This document shows positions 56,301 to 63,638 of a stretch of DNA of 64,000 bases, in pieces. The stretch comes from Candidatus Leptovillus affinis (lineage in GTDB: Bacteria > Chloroflexota > Anaerolineae > Promineifilales > Promineifilaceae): contig JADIYP010000006.1 in NCBI GenBank assembly GCA_016705235.1, positions 1,302,001 through 1,366,000 of the forward strand, read 5' to 3'. The translations under genes were made by a program, and so were the position numbers. The notes under the pieces were generated by a model. It saw only the letters and a list, made by a program, of their open reading frames with translations, did not search any database and was not told the origin of the DNA. The stretch's first letter is position 1. Each line of letters opens with the position of its first letter.

Positions 56301-56548
56301 TCTTTACCCTGGCCAATCGTTGGCAGCGTCGCCCCGCCCACGCTGCCGCCAAACAAACCACCCACTCCGGCAATGAAAAAGGCCAGCAGCAGCCCAAATA
56401 CCAGCCGGAACACCGGGCTGCCGTATAAAAACCAATTGGCTGGCGTCAGAGCAAACAAGATGTAGCTGATGACGTTGCCAACGAGTAATCCCAACCCGTA
56501 GGCCAGGCCGCTATAAAGGATTTGTTTGGGGCGGGTCGTGGTAATCAT
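53333..56548 (-). CDS. Large membrane protein with beta-propeller-like middle and phospholipase D domain
   Basis: The protein has 1071 residues. The first about 265 carry seven or eight hydrophobic helices rich in Gly. Residues about 290-640 show repeats such as DGRVAVAWAQPDG and DGRVYLAWVQDDAV, as in sialidase/propeller proteins. The last about 400 residues form a phospholipase D domain with two HKD motifs: SHVKTVIVDGQTAVAAGFN and HPKTLLIDNQLLIVGSQNLH. Both His-Lys pairs are present, so catalysis is possible. The PLD part probably lies outside the membrane. PLD enzymes act on phosphodiesters such as phospholipids or nucleic acids; the substrate is unknown. I know of no named protein with this three-part order. 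Confidence 0.85.
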   Translation of the reverse strand: MITTTRPKQILYSGLAYGLGLLVGNVISYILFALTPANWFLYGSPVFRLVFGLLLAFFIAGVGGLFGGSVGGATLPTIGQGKERRGYVWRSGITFGFGYGLLIFPIILIVSLLSFYDISATPVYVFSVVFGLVGVIFGLIMGISMGLWTAGRRFPAITRWSAAGFGLGGVVLGATIWQFIFHIANGEVATGPYEWILFGFFLFAGLGGASLGYVYHNLAEGGGGTFLPVRSLSLKSWQRRMMITAVILLAVALLIRPVIAAVGDLLTPQDSGLSAVLDLNTIGTHWLESANLTAVSLSSPPAITANGDGRVAVAWAQPDGLMLQTGQWSAAEQQTTWQPPVQVAAGLAAEPAIALGNDGRVYLAWVQDDAVQVSYCQDGGCIPPSAIPPANLCARPPAVGDRQPALAIQGDTALLVWANDANIMPYVAWSVSGAPQATAAGCVPGGASSPQLNSAFQLVFAAESGALGMAQFDGAGWTAVGETVNGRYPAITADANNQPHAAFCTDQGLVYWQGGQVEVVANGPCLNRPALALDNLGQVHVVWYGNYVTNANGVNQPASVVYESVRTAVGWTPPALIGQSALTARPALTAAGDGSLHVAWAGVNGLNYAAQIQYACDPADLAHFGRILYDIAREDTYQSPATIVPFCQNRYDRLILTPNPKPEYGLPYAPTPNGGFDVLGDLIRGANYEVLFSTMWYDAPLNNDSPGSVVATAVGDLYRQLQAHPEQYPRGLTVRIMLGNPPEMAMGETTGQLWTLLADLRHAGIDKMVDETLGWRLEVADYEGNLPHSHVKTVIVDGQTAVAAGFNMTYDHFPQDHPSGSGGGRFDVALQMTGPVAQSSQRMFDDMWQGADARACLQFNPPFGVPWQTTCYDYSATADHVPEAQKFYLPGDNSTAFSMYRSRVHDQADRQVEAVMAAAQETIDVVHVQFALDIICNLNILFDVCTVDESPIYTEGLIQAAQNGAHLRILVKPGPFEGVENNVALRAFLDRLQELGLEDQVEVRYFEGAMHPKTLLIDNQLLIVGSQNLHYSAFGEGGGLNEYSLATEDPRAIAEFARVFEAEWGAAMARP

Positions 56549-56613
56549 ATGATTTCACCAGAGTAATTGGCACGTTTATAAAAGAAGAGCGATTGGTTGA
56601 TCGCTCTTCTTTC

Positions 56614-56737
56614 AGGGTCTTTGGGATTTCAGGGGGTTTGGTCTGATTCGTGATACGTGATGCGTGAAACCTCTCTGGTCACGCATCACGCTTCACGCAT
56701 CAGGGCTGTCAACCCCCTGAGTTCCTGAAGAACCTTC
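56614..56737. repeat. GATGCGTGA dispersed repeat, copy B
   Basis: This is the nearly exact reverse complement of 19897-20020 over about 124 bp, with only a few differences. The two copies are 36.6 kb apart in opposite orientation, so recombination between them would invert the segment. Confidence 0.85.
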
Positions 56738-56805
56738 TTTCATAAACTGCTAAATGGTCTAATGACATGCGAGCAGGCTGTCGGAGAACCTCTTTTTGTA
56801 GCCGG

Positions 56806-56855
56806 GGTATCCTTACCCCGCCTCTGGAAGACGCGGTAAGAAACCACGGCTACGG
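56806..56855. repeat. GTAGCC-type imperfect palindrome
   Basis: GTAGCCGGGGTATCCTTACC faces GGTAAGAAACCACGGCTAC. It resembles the perfect palindrome at 36159-36211. Confidence 0.65.
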
Positions 56856-56885
56856 GTACTTTTCCAACAAACTGCTAGAACAAGA

Positions 56886-59600
56886 TTACGGGACCAGCAA
56901 ATTGATCACGCCGCTCGTCCCATCGGCTAAAGTATAAAACAATTGCCCGGCCGTTACCACAGATGTATTGTTCACCAATTCCGATCCCCATTGGTAACCG
57001 GTCAGGGATTCCAGAGCGGCCAGGTAGGCCTGTTCTTGCTGCATGGTGGCTTCTTCGCAGGCCATGCGGGTGGTGATGATCGGGCCGACGGTGAAAAAGT
57101 CACTCACGGCCGTCATCGCGCCAGAGTAGGTGTTGCAGCCCGCAGACCCGGTGACTTCCGTCTCGCCGAACACGGCCGTAATGGTGGTTCCTTCCAATAC
57201 CGGCTGTTCAGCCCCTACCGGGCCAAAAGACACAACCTGGAACTCGATGCCCGTGGCGCTGGAAACCGGTAGTTTTACTTCCGGCGTTTCGCCGCCGCTG
57301 GCAGCCGATTGGGCGGCAAAGCGCAGCGTGCCGCTGTCGAAGGCCATGTCCATGAACAGATCGCCATCCTGGAAGAAGTAGATGGCCGCGTTGCTCAGGT
57401 TCGCCACAAACTGGTCGCCCAGCGAATCTTCGGGGCAGGCGGCCAGGGTTGTCGGGCCGGGGATGATGCTGAGGGCGCTGCCATCGGTGGTGTAAGAGGC
57501 CACAACGTTGTTGCAGTCGGCTTTGATAGCGGCCGTGCCATCGGTGTTGAAGGTGATGGTGTAGCGCGTGGGGTCGTTAACGGCCGTTTGCTCCACCGGC
57601 GTCGTCAGCGAAACCCACTGCCAGGTCGTGCCCGTCAGCAGCGGCGACAGGGGCGGCGCTTCCACCACCGGCACGTTGTCGGCGTTCACCGCTTCCACAA
57701 AGGTAGCCGATACCCACACCTGTCCATCGGGCAAGTTGGGCGCATCGATCACCCACCATTGGCCGTCGGCGCTGCGGCCGATAATCGCGCCGCTGTCGCC
57801 TAGAGGAGCCGTGCCCACGTAGGGATAATCGGTTCCTGGACCGGTGCGCAGGAAGATGCCATCCGGGGCAATGACGGTAGCCACGGCTTCGCCGTCGGTA
57901 GGCGCGGGCAGGTCCACGGTCTGCTGCGCGGCAAAACGCAGCGTACCGCCGTCGGCAAACATGTCCATGAACAGTTCGCCATCGCGGAAGAAGTAGATGG
58001 CCGCGTTGCTCAGGTTGGCCACAAACTGGTCGCCCAGCGAATCTTCGGGGCAGGCGGCCAGGGTGCTTGGGCCGGGTAGAATGCTCAGGCTGCCGCCGTC
58101 GGCGGTGTAGCTGGCGACCACGTTGTTGCAGTCGGCTTTGATGGCGGCCGTGCCGTCATCGTTGAAGGTGATGGTGTAGCGGGTGGGGTCGGAAACGGCC
58201 GTTTGTTCCACCGGCGTCGTCAGCGAAACCCACTGCCAGGTCGTGCCCGTCAATTTGGGCGTCAGTTCCGTGGGAAAGGTCAGCGATTGGACCAGGGCGT
58301 CCAATGCCGCCAGGTCGGGCGCCCAGCCGGTGGTGGGCAGGGCGTTCAGGCTGTCTTTGGTGGTCTGCAAATAGGCGGCATAACTGTCGGCATTGGCAAC
58401 CTGGGCATTAACTTCTTCCGGCACATCGGCCAGGGTGTTGGGCAGGCTTTCGGTCGATACCGGCCAGATCAACGAGACGTAGAAGACGCCATTGCTGGTC
58501 AGACCCTGATAATAGTAACTCATCGTTTCGTTGGTCAATGGGCTAACGTCTAAACGGAAGGGCCAGTCGGATACGTAACGCACGCCGCTGCCCACGCCAA
58601 AGTTCAGATCGGCAAACTGCACCCAGCGGTCCATATTGCTCATGGGGGGTGGCAGGATGGGCATAGTGTCGGTCGGCGGTTCGGTGCGTCCTTCGGCCTG
58701 GGCAATGAGGGTTTGTAAACTGGCCAACTGGTCGGCGACGATGGCGCTGCCGGTGGCGGTGTACATATCGGCATAAGCCTGCGCGGGGAAGATGTAGAGG
58801 CGACGGCCGTTATTGGCAATGGCTTCTTCTGGTGTTTCCCCATCAAACGTTAACACGATGTGCGGCGGCATGCCCTGGAATCCGGGGCCTTCGACCACCG
58901 GGCTGCCGGGCTGGACCACCCAGCTAAAGGAATTGGCCAGACCTTGCAGGTTCATCTGGATGGTTTCGGCGGGGATGGCTTCGATTTCAGCTTCACCGGC
59001 GGCGGGCACGGCTGCGTTGCGGAAATAATCCAGCGGACCGCCATCAACCCCGGCCAATACCAGGACGCTGCCATTTTCTTCCAGACGATAGGTCTGCGGA
59101 ACGCCGAACATCAGCATCATGGCGTCAGACAGCGATTCTGGCGGGCAGGCAGCCATGGTCATTGGTCCCAGCTCCATGTAAATCGCGTCGGGGCTGGCGG
59201 TGGCGTATTGCCCGGCCGCGCTGTTGCAATCTACCTGGGCGCTAAAGGCGCCGTCGGCACTGAACAGCAGGGTGTAGGCTTCAGGGTTGGGCACGGTGAT
59301 GGGATCCACCGGCGCGCCGTTGGGGTCGCGGCGTTCCCACTGCCAGGTGATGTCGATGAGCTGCGCGTCGGCGACGTGGCTCATGGCCGCCAGCGGCGAG
59401 GCTGGCGTTGGTTCCAGGGTGGGTTCCGGTGTAGGCGGAACTTCTGTCGGTGGCACTTCTGTGGGCGGGATTTCGGTGGGCGGTACGGCCGTTGGCGGCA
59501 CGGCCGTGGGTGGGATGGGGGTTGGCGTGGCTTCTTGCCCGCCGCAAGCTGCCAGCGCTACTATCAGGGCCAGCAAGAATAGGTAACCTAACTTTTTCAT
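56886..59600 (-). CDS. Lipoprotein with four META domains and one SH3-type domain
   Basis: ATG 59600 follows AAGGAGACTTGT. The protein has 904 residues; the lipobox is ALAACGGQ (Cys near 18), followed by a PPTEVPPTEVPPT-type linker. A first META domain (about 75-200) has CNSAAGQY and MAACPPE. A middle domain of about 230 residues is unknown. A second META domain (TGTTWQWVSLTTPVEQTAV) is followed by an SH3 type 3 domain (GIFLRTGPGTDYPYVG). The third META domain is almost identical to the second. The fourth (AGCNTYSGAM, TRMACEEATM) is typical. META domains occur in heat-shock protein HslJ and in secreted protease inhibitors. It is a surface protein of unknown role. Confidence 0.87.
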   Translation of the reverse strand: MKKLGYLFLLALIVALAACGGQEATPTPIPPTAVPPTAVPPTEIPPTEVPPTEVPPTPEPTLEPTPASPLAAMSHVADAQLIDITWQWERRDPNGAPVDPITVPNPEAYTLLFSADGAFSAQVDCNSAAGQYATASPDAIYMELGPMTMAACPPESLSDAMMLMFGVPQTYRLEENGSVLVLAGVDGGPLDYFRNAAVPAAGEAEIEAIPAETIQMNLQGLANSFSWVVQPGSPVVEGPGFQGMPPHIVLTFDGETPEEAIANNGRRLYIFPAQAYADMYTATGSAIVADQLASLQTLIAQAEGRTEPPTDTMPILPPPMSNMDRWVQFADLNFGVGSGVRYVSDWPFRLDVSPLTNETMSYYYQGLTSNGVFYVSLIWPVSTESLPNTLADVPEEVNAQVANADSYAAYLQTTKDSLNALPTTGWAPDLAALDALVQSLTFPTELTPKLTGTTWQWVSLTTPVEQTAVSDPTRYTITFNDDGTAAIKADCNNVVASYTADGGSLSILPGPSTLAACPEDSLGDQFVANLSNAAIYFFRDGELFMDMFADGGTLRFAAQQTVDLPAPTDGEAVATVIAPDGIFLRTGPGTDYPYVGTAPLGDSGAIIGRSADGQWWVIDAPNLPDGQVWVSATFVEAVNADNVPVVEAPPLSPLLTGTTWQWVSLTTPVEQTAVNDPTRYTITFNTDGTAAIKADCNNVVASYTTDGSALSIIPGPTTLAACPEDSLGDQFVANLSNAAIYFFQDGDLFMDMAFDSGTLRFAAQSAASGGETPEVKLPVSSATGIEFQVVSFGPVGAEQPVLEGTTITAVFGETEVTGSAGCNTYSGAMTAVSDFFTVGPIITTRMACEEATMQQEQAYLAALESLTGYQWGSELVNNTSVVTAGQLFYTLADGTSGVINLLVP
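57310..58250. repeat. Duplicated META-domain coding segments
   Basis: About 310 bases at 57310-57620 and 57930-58240 encode nearly the same 100 residues, separated by the SH3 domain segment. The close nucleotide identity points to a recent duplication or ongoing gene conversion; short-read collapse here is a risk. Confidence 0.8.
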
Positions 59601-59800
59601 ACAAGTCTCCTTCATTATTATCTTCCAATTCACTCGCTTGCCTGGCGCGGCAAACGGCCGTCCGGCAAAGCAACAGATGATAATAACGTAACTTGTGTGG
59701 CGGCTCAATGATTGGGGCAGATTTATTAGGAAGCCATCACAATTAACCCGCTCTGGCGCGTGAATTTAAGAGGAGGGGTGAAGGGGAACGGCCGTCTGGC

Positions 59801-59843
59801 AAAAAAAGCCCGGCACACTGTTCGAGCTACTGCGCCGGGCTTT
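59801..59843 (-). terminator. Rho-independent terminator after DUF1269 gene 2
   Basis: On the minus strand GCCCGGC pairs with GCCGGGC across about 18 bases and is followed by seven T. The plus strand also ends in four T, so it may work in both directions. Confidence 0.85.
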
Positions 59844-59874
59844 TATGGATGGTTTTGGGCGATGTTCAAGACCA

Positions 59875-59910
59875 TCATCACGCATCACGCATCACGCATC
59901 ACGCATCCTC
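59875..59910. repeat. Tandem CATCACG units
   Basis: Four short units (ATCACGC) stand in a row, matching the centre of the GATGCGTGA repeat. They overlap the last codons of the DUF1269 gene. Confidence 0.65.
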
Positions 59911-60399
59911 AAGTCCATCGGTGCCAAACGCCTCGCGCAGCTTGGCTTCGCCCTCTTTAGAAAGCGACGTTTGCAGCACCTTCGCGTTAAAAGAAGACAG
60001 TTCCGGCAGCACTTTATCGGCTCTAACCTTTTTCACCAGCAAAAACAAGGCCGCTTGCCCTGGGGCAACAGACTGCGCCACATCTTTCAGAAAATCATCG
60101 TCAATCCCCACATCGGTGAGCCTGGCGTTTAACGCGCCGCCCACCGCGCCTGCCGCCAGACCCAGCCAGGGCGCGATGAAAATGGTCCCAATCAGCAGCC
60201 CCCAAAATGCCCCGCCCAATGCCCCCCGGCCTACCAGACGGTCAAGCTGCTTTATCTTGGCCTTGCCTTTCATGTCCCGCACGACAATGGCCGCATCTTC
60301 CAGGAAAATCAACTCCTGTTTCTGCAATTCCAGCAATTTATCGCGCATTTGGACGGCGCTTTCTTCATTTTCCAAAACCAACACGATCATCTCAGTCAT
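59899..60399 (-). CDS. DUF1269 family membrane protein, paralogue 2
   Basis: The protein has 166 residues. The first 60 form a small alpha/beta half (EMIVLVLENEESAVQMRDKL), then come a Gly-rich hydrophobic region (GALGGAFWGLLIGTIFIAPW) and a conserved tail (VAPGQAALFLLVKKV). GGAGACGAG-type sequence precedes the ATG. It is a paralogue of 36316-36885. The family's role is not established; membership in stress or envelope responses is only a guess. Confidence 0.88.
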   Translation of the reverse strand: MTEMIVLVLENEESAVQMRDKLLELQKQELIFLEDAAIVVRDMKGKAKIKQLDRLVGRGALGGAFWGLLIGTIFIAPWLGLAAGAVGGALNARLTDVGIDDDFLKDVAQSVAPGQAALFLLVKKVRADKVLPELSSFNAKVLQTSLSKEGEAKLREAFGTDGLEDA

Positions 60400-60454
60400 A
60401 ACTCGTCTCCTTTTTTATCTGTGACCAGCCATAAAAATTGTTTTGTACCCACAC

Positions 60455-60514
60455 AGACCCTAAGGGTTTGCCTTCGAGCAAGCAGGCCTTCTGGAACCTA
60501 AACCCTTAGGGTCT
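60455..60514. repeat. AGACCC-family repeat, copy 6
   Basis: This is 60 bp with ends AGACCCTAAGGGTTTG and AAACCCTTAGGGTCT, and a CTTCGAGCAAGCAGGCCTT-type centre. It is the first of two copies in tandem between the DUF1269 and P-type ATPase genes. Confidence 0.85.
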
Positions 60515-60521
60515 TCCACCG

Positions 60522-60581
60522 AGACCCAAAGGGTTTGCCCTCGAGCAAGCAGGCCTTTTGGAACCTAAACCCTTAGGGTCT
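60522..60581. repeat. AGACCC-family repeat, copy 7
   Basis: This is a near-identical second tandem copy, 7 bases after copy 6. Its centre matches copy 6 except for two or three bases. Confidence 0.85.
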
Positions 60582-60588
60582 ATCGGCT

Positions 60589-63105
60589 CTACGATAGCCC
60601 GTTTTCAGTTTCCTCTACCATGTCCAGAAAATGCTCCAACCAACGGGTCCGCCACACCAGACGCTGCACGAACACCCAGAGTACAGTCAGGAGGGCAATA
60701 ATCACATAAAACAGGGTCGGCAGCGGCACTAAACTGAAGAAGCTGCGCAGTGATGGCCGCGCCAGCACCACCAGATAACCGGCGAACAAAACTATCGCCG
60801 CCCCAACGGGCAGCCAATTACGGCCGCGATACGGCGCGCCGCCGGCAAACCAGGCAAATGGCGGTTCGGCAAAAATCATCAGGGTGATGCCGGTGAACAC
60901 AAAAAAGGTTGTCAGCGCGGTTTGCGCCGATAACAACACGGCGGCCTGGTTGAACAGTTCCCCCGACATGGTTCCACTCTGAGCGCCGATCGTACGTTCC
61001 AGAGTGGCGACCATTTCGGGGGTAACGGTGATCTGCGCCAGATTGTGGTCGACCATGAAGAACGCGCCAATGTAGATAAACAGGCCAAACAAGAAGATGG
61101 TAAAGCTGGCTGGCAGCGTAAATTGTAAGATGTTTTGGCTGAGGGTGACGCGTTGGCGAACGGTGACGGCCGTTACCGCCAACACAAACGGCGGCGCCCC
61201 ACGCGCAAAAAACGACAACAGCGTACTCTGCAAAGCCGTGAACGGGAAGCCCAGCCCCAACATCGTTATGCCGATGATCAACAGCAGCAAGGCGAACACC
61301 GTCACCATGAATAATTTCAAGATATTCTGGATGCTGTTGACGATGCGCGTGCCCTCTTTCAGGGCCAAAGGCATGGCCGAGAAGGAATCGCCGAGCAGCA
61401 CCATCGCCGCGACGTTGCGGGTGGCGCTGCTGCCGCTCTCCATGGCAATGCCCATATTGGCCTTTTTCAGCGACAGCACGTCGTTGACGCCGTCGCCGAT
61501 CATGGCGACATATTCGCCCGAAGCGCGCAGGGCCGAGACCAGCGCCTCTTTTTGCTGCGGGGAGATGCGGCCAAACACGGTGGCGTCTACGGCCGTTTGC
61601 CGGAATTCCCCCTCACTCATCAGCGCCAGCTCAGGGCCGGACACAGCCCTCAGGTCGCCGGGCAAACCGGCTTGCCGCGCCAGGGCGGCCACCGTCTGGG
61701 GGTTGTCGCCGGAGATGACCTTCAACCGCACGTCGTTTTCCATAAATGCCTGAATTGTCTCTTGCAAATGGGGCCGAAGTTCATCGCTAAACCCAACCAC
61801 GCCCAGCAAGGTCAGCGGCGGCAGTGTTGGCTCACCGGCGGCATCGTGGAGGGTAACGGCCGTTTCATGACGGGCAAACACCAGCACCCGCAGCCCCCGC
61901 TCCGACCAATCGGCGGCCAACTGGCGGGCGTCGTCGGGCATGGTGAACTGGTGTTCCAGCATTTCCAACGCGCCCAGCACATACACCCCGCCGCCGGCAA
62001 AAGCCACGGCCGACCATTTGCGCGCCGAGGAAAACGCCACTTCGTCGGCCAAAGCGTTCCGCTGCCCAGGCAGTTTGTCGATGATGGCCTGGCTGGTTTT
62101 GTTAACGGCCGTGGCGCTCGCCGCAAAATCCGCCAGCAGCCGTTCCAACGCCCCTTTTTCAACCCCAACCGGGTAAACATCATCGTACTGAATTTTGTTG
62201 GCTGTCAGCGTGCCGGTTTTATCGGTACACAACACCGTCACATTGCTCAAAGATTCAACAGCGTTTAGCTGCTGCACCAGACCGCCTTTTTGGCCGATAC
62301 GCACCCCACCCCAGGAATAATTCAGGGTGATCAATGTCAGCAGACCGGCCGAAACCGACCCGGTGATGACAGCCATCACCTGCAGCCACATACCAAAAGG
62401 CAAGCCCATCACAAACAAGCCCAAAACAGCCAAAATGCTAAAGAAAAGCACAATCAACAGCAGCAAGCGCAATAACCGGTTTACTTCGCGCTGCAACGGC
62501 GTGTACTCGGTCTTAAATTCGCGGGCATCCTTGGTAAGTTTATTGGCAAAACTATCCTCACCAACGCGAGTGGCTTCCACCAGCGTCTCCCCCGTAACGC
62601 AAAAACTGCCCGACAACACTTCTTCGCCCGGCAGCTTCAAAATCAGGTCAGACTCGCCGGTCAGAGCCGATTCGTCCACTTCGATTTTTCCATCGCCGGC
62701 AACCACGCCATCCACCGAAATCTGGTCTCCGGCCCGGATAACCAACACATCGCCCAGAACCAATTCCGACGGATCGACGCGCTGCTCTGCGCCATCGCGC
62801 AACACCGACACCTTTACCCGCGCCAGCAGAGCGATCTGGTCCAACTGCTGCTTGGCGCGCACTTCCTGAATAATGCCCACCACAGCGTTGAAAACCACCA
62901 GACCAACCGTCGTGATGGCGCTGCGAACATCCCCAACCAGCATCATGCCAAACCCAATGGCATACAAAACGATATTAACCGGGTTAAACACGTTGGTTTT
63001 GGCGATGTCGCTGTAGGTTCGGCTGGTGGAGAGTTTAACGTCGTTGCTTTGCCCGTTTCGCCGCCGTTCAGCAACCTGATTGCTCGAAAGTCCGGTCATG
63101 CTCAT
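60589..63105 (-). CDS. P-type cation-transporting ATPase
   Basis: ATG 63105 has AAGGACAG at a good distance; a longer frame begins at 63138. The protein has 838 residues and about ten membrane helices. The actuator motif is DESALTGESD, the phosphorylation motif LCTDKTGTLTANK, and the hinge MIGDGVNDVLSLKKANMGIA. The usual PEGL-type motif of helix 4 is replaced by ITGSVSAGLLTL, with no Pro, so the ion site differs from classical calcium or magnesium pumps. The overall shape is like the CtpE group of bacterial cation ATPases. The transported ion cannot be deduced. Confidence 0.92.
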   Translation of the reverse strand: MSMTGLSSNQVAERRRNGQSNDVKLSTSRTYSDIAKTNVFNPVNIVLYAIGFGMMLVGDVRSAITTVGLVVFNAVVGIIQEVRAKQQLDQIALLARVKVSVLRDGAEQRVDPSELVLGDVLVIRAGDQISVDGVVAGDGKIEVDESALTGESDLILKLPGEEVLSGSFCVTGETLVEATRVGEDSFANKLTKDAREFKTEYTPLQREVNRLLRLLLLIVLFFSILAVLGLFVMGLPFGMWLQVMAVITGSVSAGLLTLITLNYSWGGVRIGQKGGLVQQLNAVESLSNVTVLCTDKTGTLTANKIQYDDVYPVGVEKGALERLLADFAASATAVNKTSQAIIDKLPGQRNALADEVAFSSARKWSAVAFAGGGVYVLGALEMLEHQFTMPDDARQLAADWSERGLRVLVFARHETAVTLHDAAGEPTLPPLTLLGVVGFSDELRPHLQETIQAFMENDVRLKVISGDNPQTVAALARQAGLPGDLRAVSGPELALMSEGEFRQTAVDATVFGRISPQQKEALVSALRASGEYVAMIGDGVNDVLSLKKANMGIAMESGSSATRNVAAMVLLGDSFSAMPLALKEGTRIVNSIQNILKLFMVTVFALLLLIIGITMLGLGFPFTALQSTLLSFFARGAPPFVLAVTAVTVRQRVTLSQNILQFTLPASFTIFLFGLFIYIGAFFMVDHNLAQITVTPEMVATLERTIGAQSGTMSGELFNQAAVLLSAQTALTTFFVFTGITLMIFAEPPFAWFAGGAPYRGRNWLPVGAAIVLFAGYLVVLARPSLRSFFSLVPLPTLFYVIIALLTVLWVFVQRLVWRTRWLEHFLDMVEETENGLS

Positions 63106-63376
63106 AAATTCTGTCCTTTTCTCAGGCGAATTGTCCATTCAGATTGGCTTCAGGCGCGCCATTGGGAATGTCCTCGAGATTCAGCGCCTCAGCGAGCAAA
63201 ATGCCTGGCTCTCAATGGCGTGAGACGCTAACTTCGGTTGAGGCTGGCCACGCACCAGACGTTATTTTACTCTATAAAAGGAAAGATGAAACCAGAGCCT
63301 ACAGAATTCCAGGAATTCTCAATTTAGATTAGGCATTCGTGCGAACAAGGTAATTTCTTTGCAATTTACGCTGAAC

Positions 63377-63458
63377 TGTCATGCTGAGCGGAGTCTTCGG
63401 AGCGAAGCATCCCGCTCCACCACAAGAAGGAGATGCTTCGGAGGACCTCAGCATGACA
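63377..63458. repeat. TGTCATGCTGAG inverted repeat
   Basis: TGTCATGCTGAG faces CTCAGCATGACA, with nested GAAGCATC and GATGCTTC. It is a nested hairpin of about 82 bp. Similar sequences occur as dispersed repeats in many environmental bacteria; this statement is from memory. Confidence 0.75.
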
Positions 63459-63507
63459 CATTTCTGGTTAAATTGAGAATTGCTGACAAAATTCAAGAGG
63501 TAAGGCT

Positions 63508-63612
63508 CTTTGGGATATCGTAGGGGCTGGTCTGAAACATGATGCGTGAGACATGGCGCGCGATGCGCTGGGTCTCTCTGGTCACGCATCACGTTTCACG
63601 TTTCACGCCTCA
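63508..63612. repeat. GATGCGTGA dispersed repeat, copy C (diverged)
   Basis: It has CTCTTTGGGATAT, then TGGTCTGAAACATGATGCGTGA, an inserted GGCGCGCGATGCGC stretch, and CTCTCTGGTCACGCATCACG. Order and orientation match copy B. Confidence 0.75.
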
Positions 63613-63638
63613 TGTGCTAGCGGCGCAGCGACGCGCCT

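Larger units (their letters stand above)
56549..56885. other. Repeat-filled gap
   Basis: This gap of 337 bases contains a hairpin at 56582-56612 (AAGAAGAGCGAT facing ATCGCTCTTCTT), copy B of the GATGCGTGA repeat, and a GTAGCC-type palindrome. I see no gene. Confidence 0.7.
63106..63638. other. Repeat-filled gap
   Basis: This gap of 533 bases holds no convincing gene. It contains the TGTCATGCTGAG palindrome and copy C of the GATGCGTGA repeat. The first 230 bases should hold the promoter of the P-type ATPase. Confidence 0.6.

Noticed and set aside
63144..63332. Small plus-strand frame of 62 residues
   Set aside because: It lies in a repeat-rich gap, has no ribosome site, and resembles no known protein.
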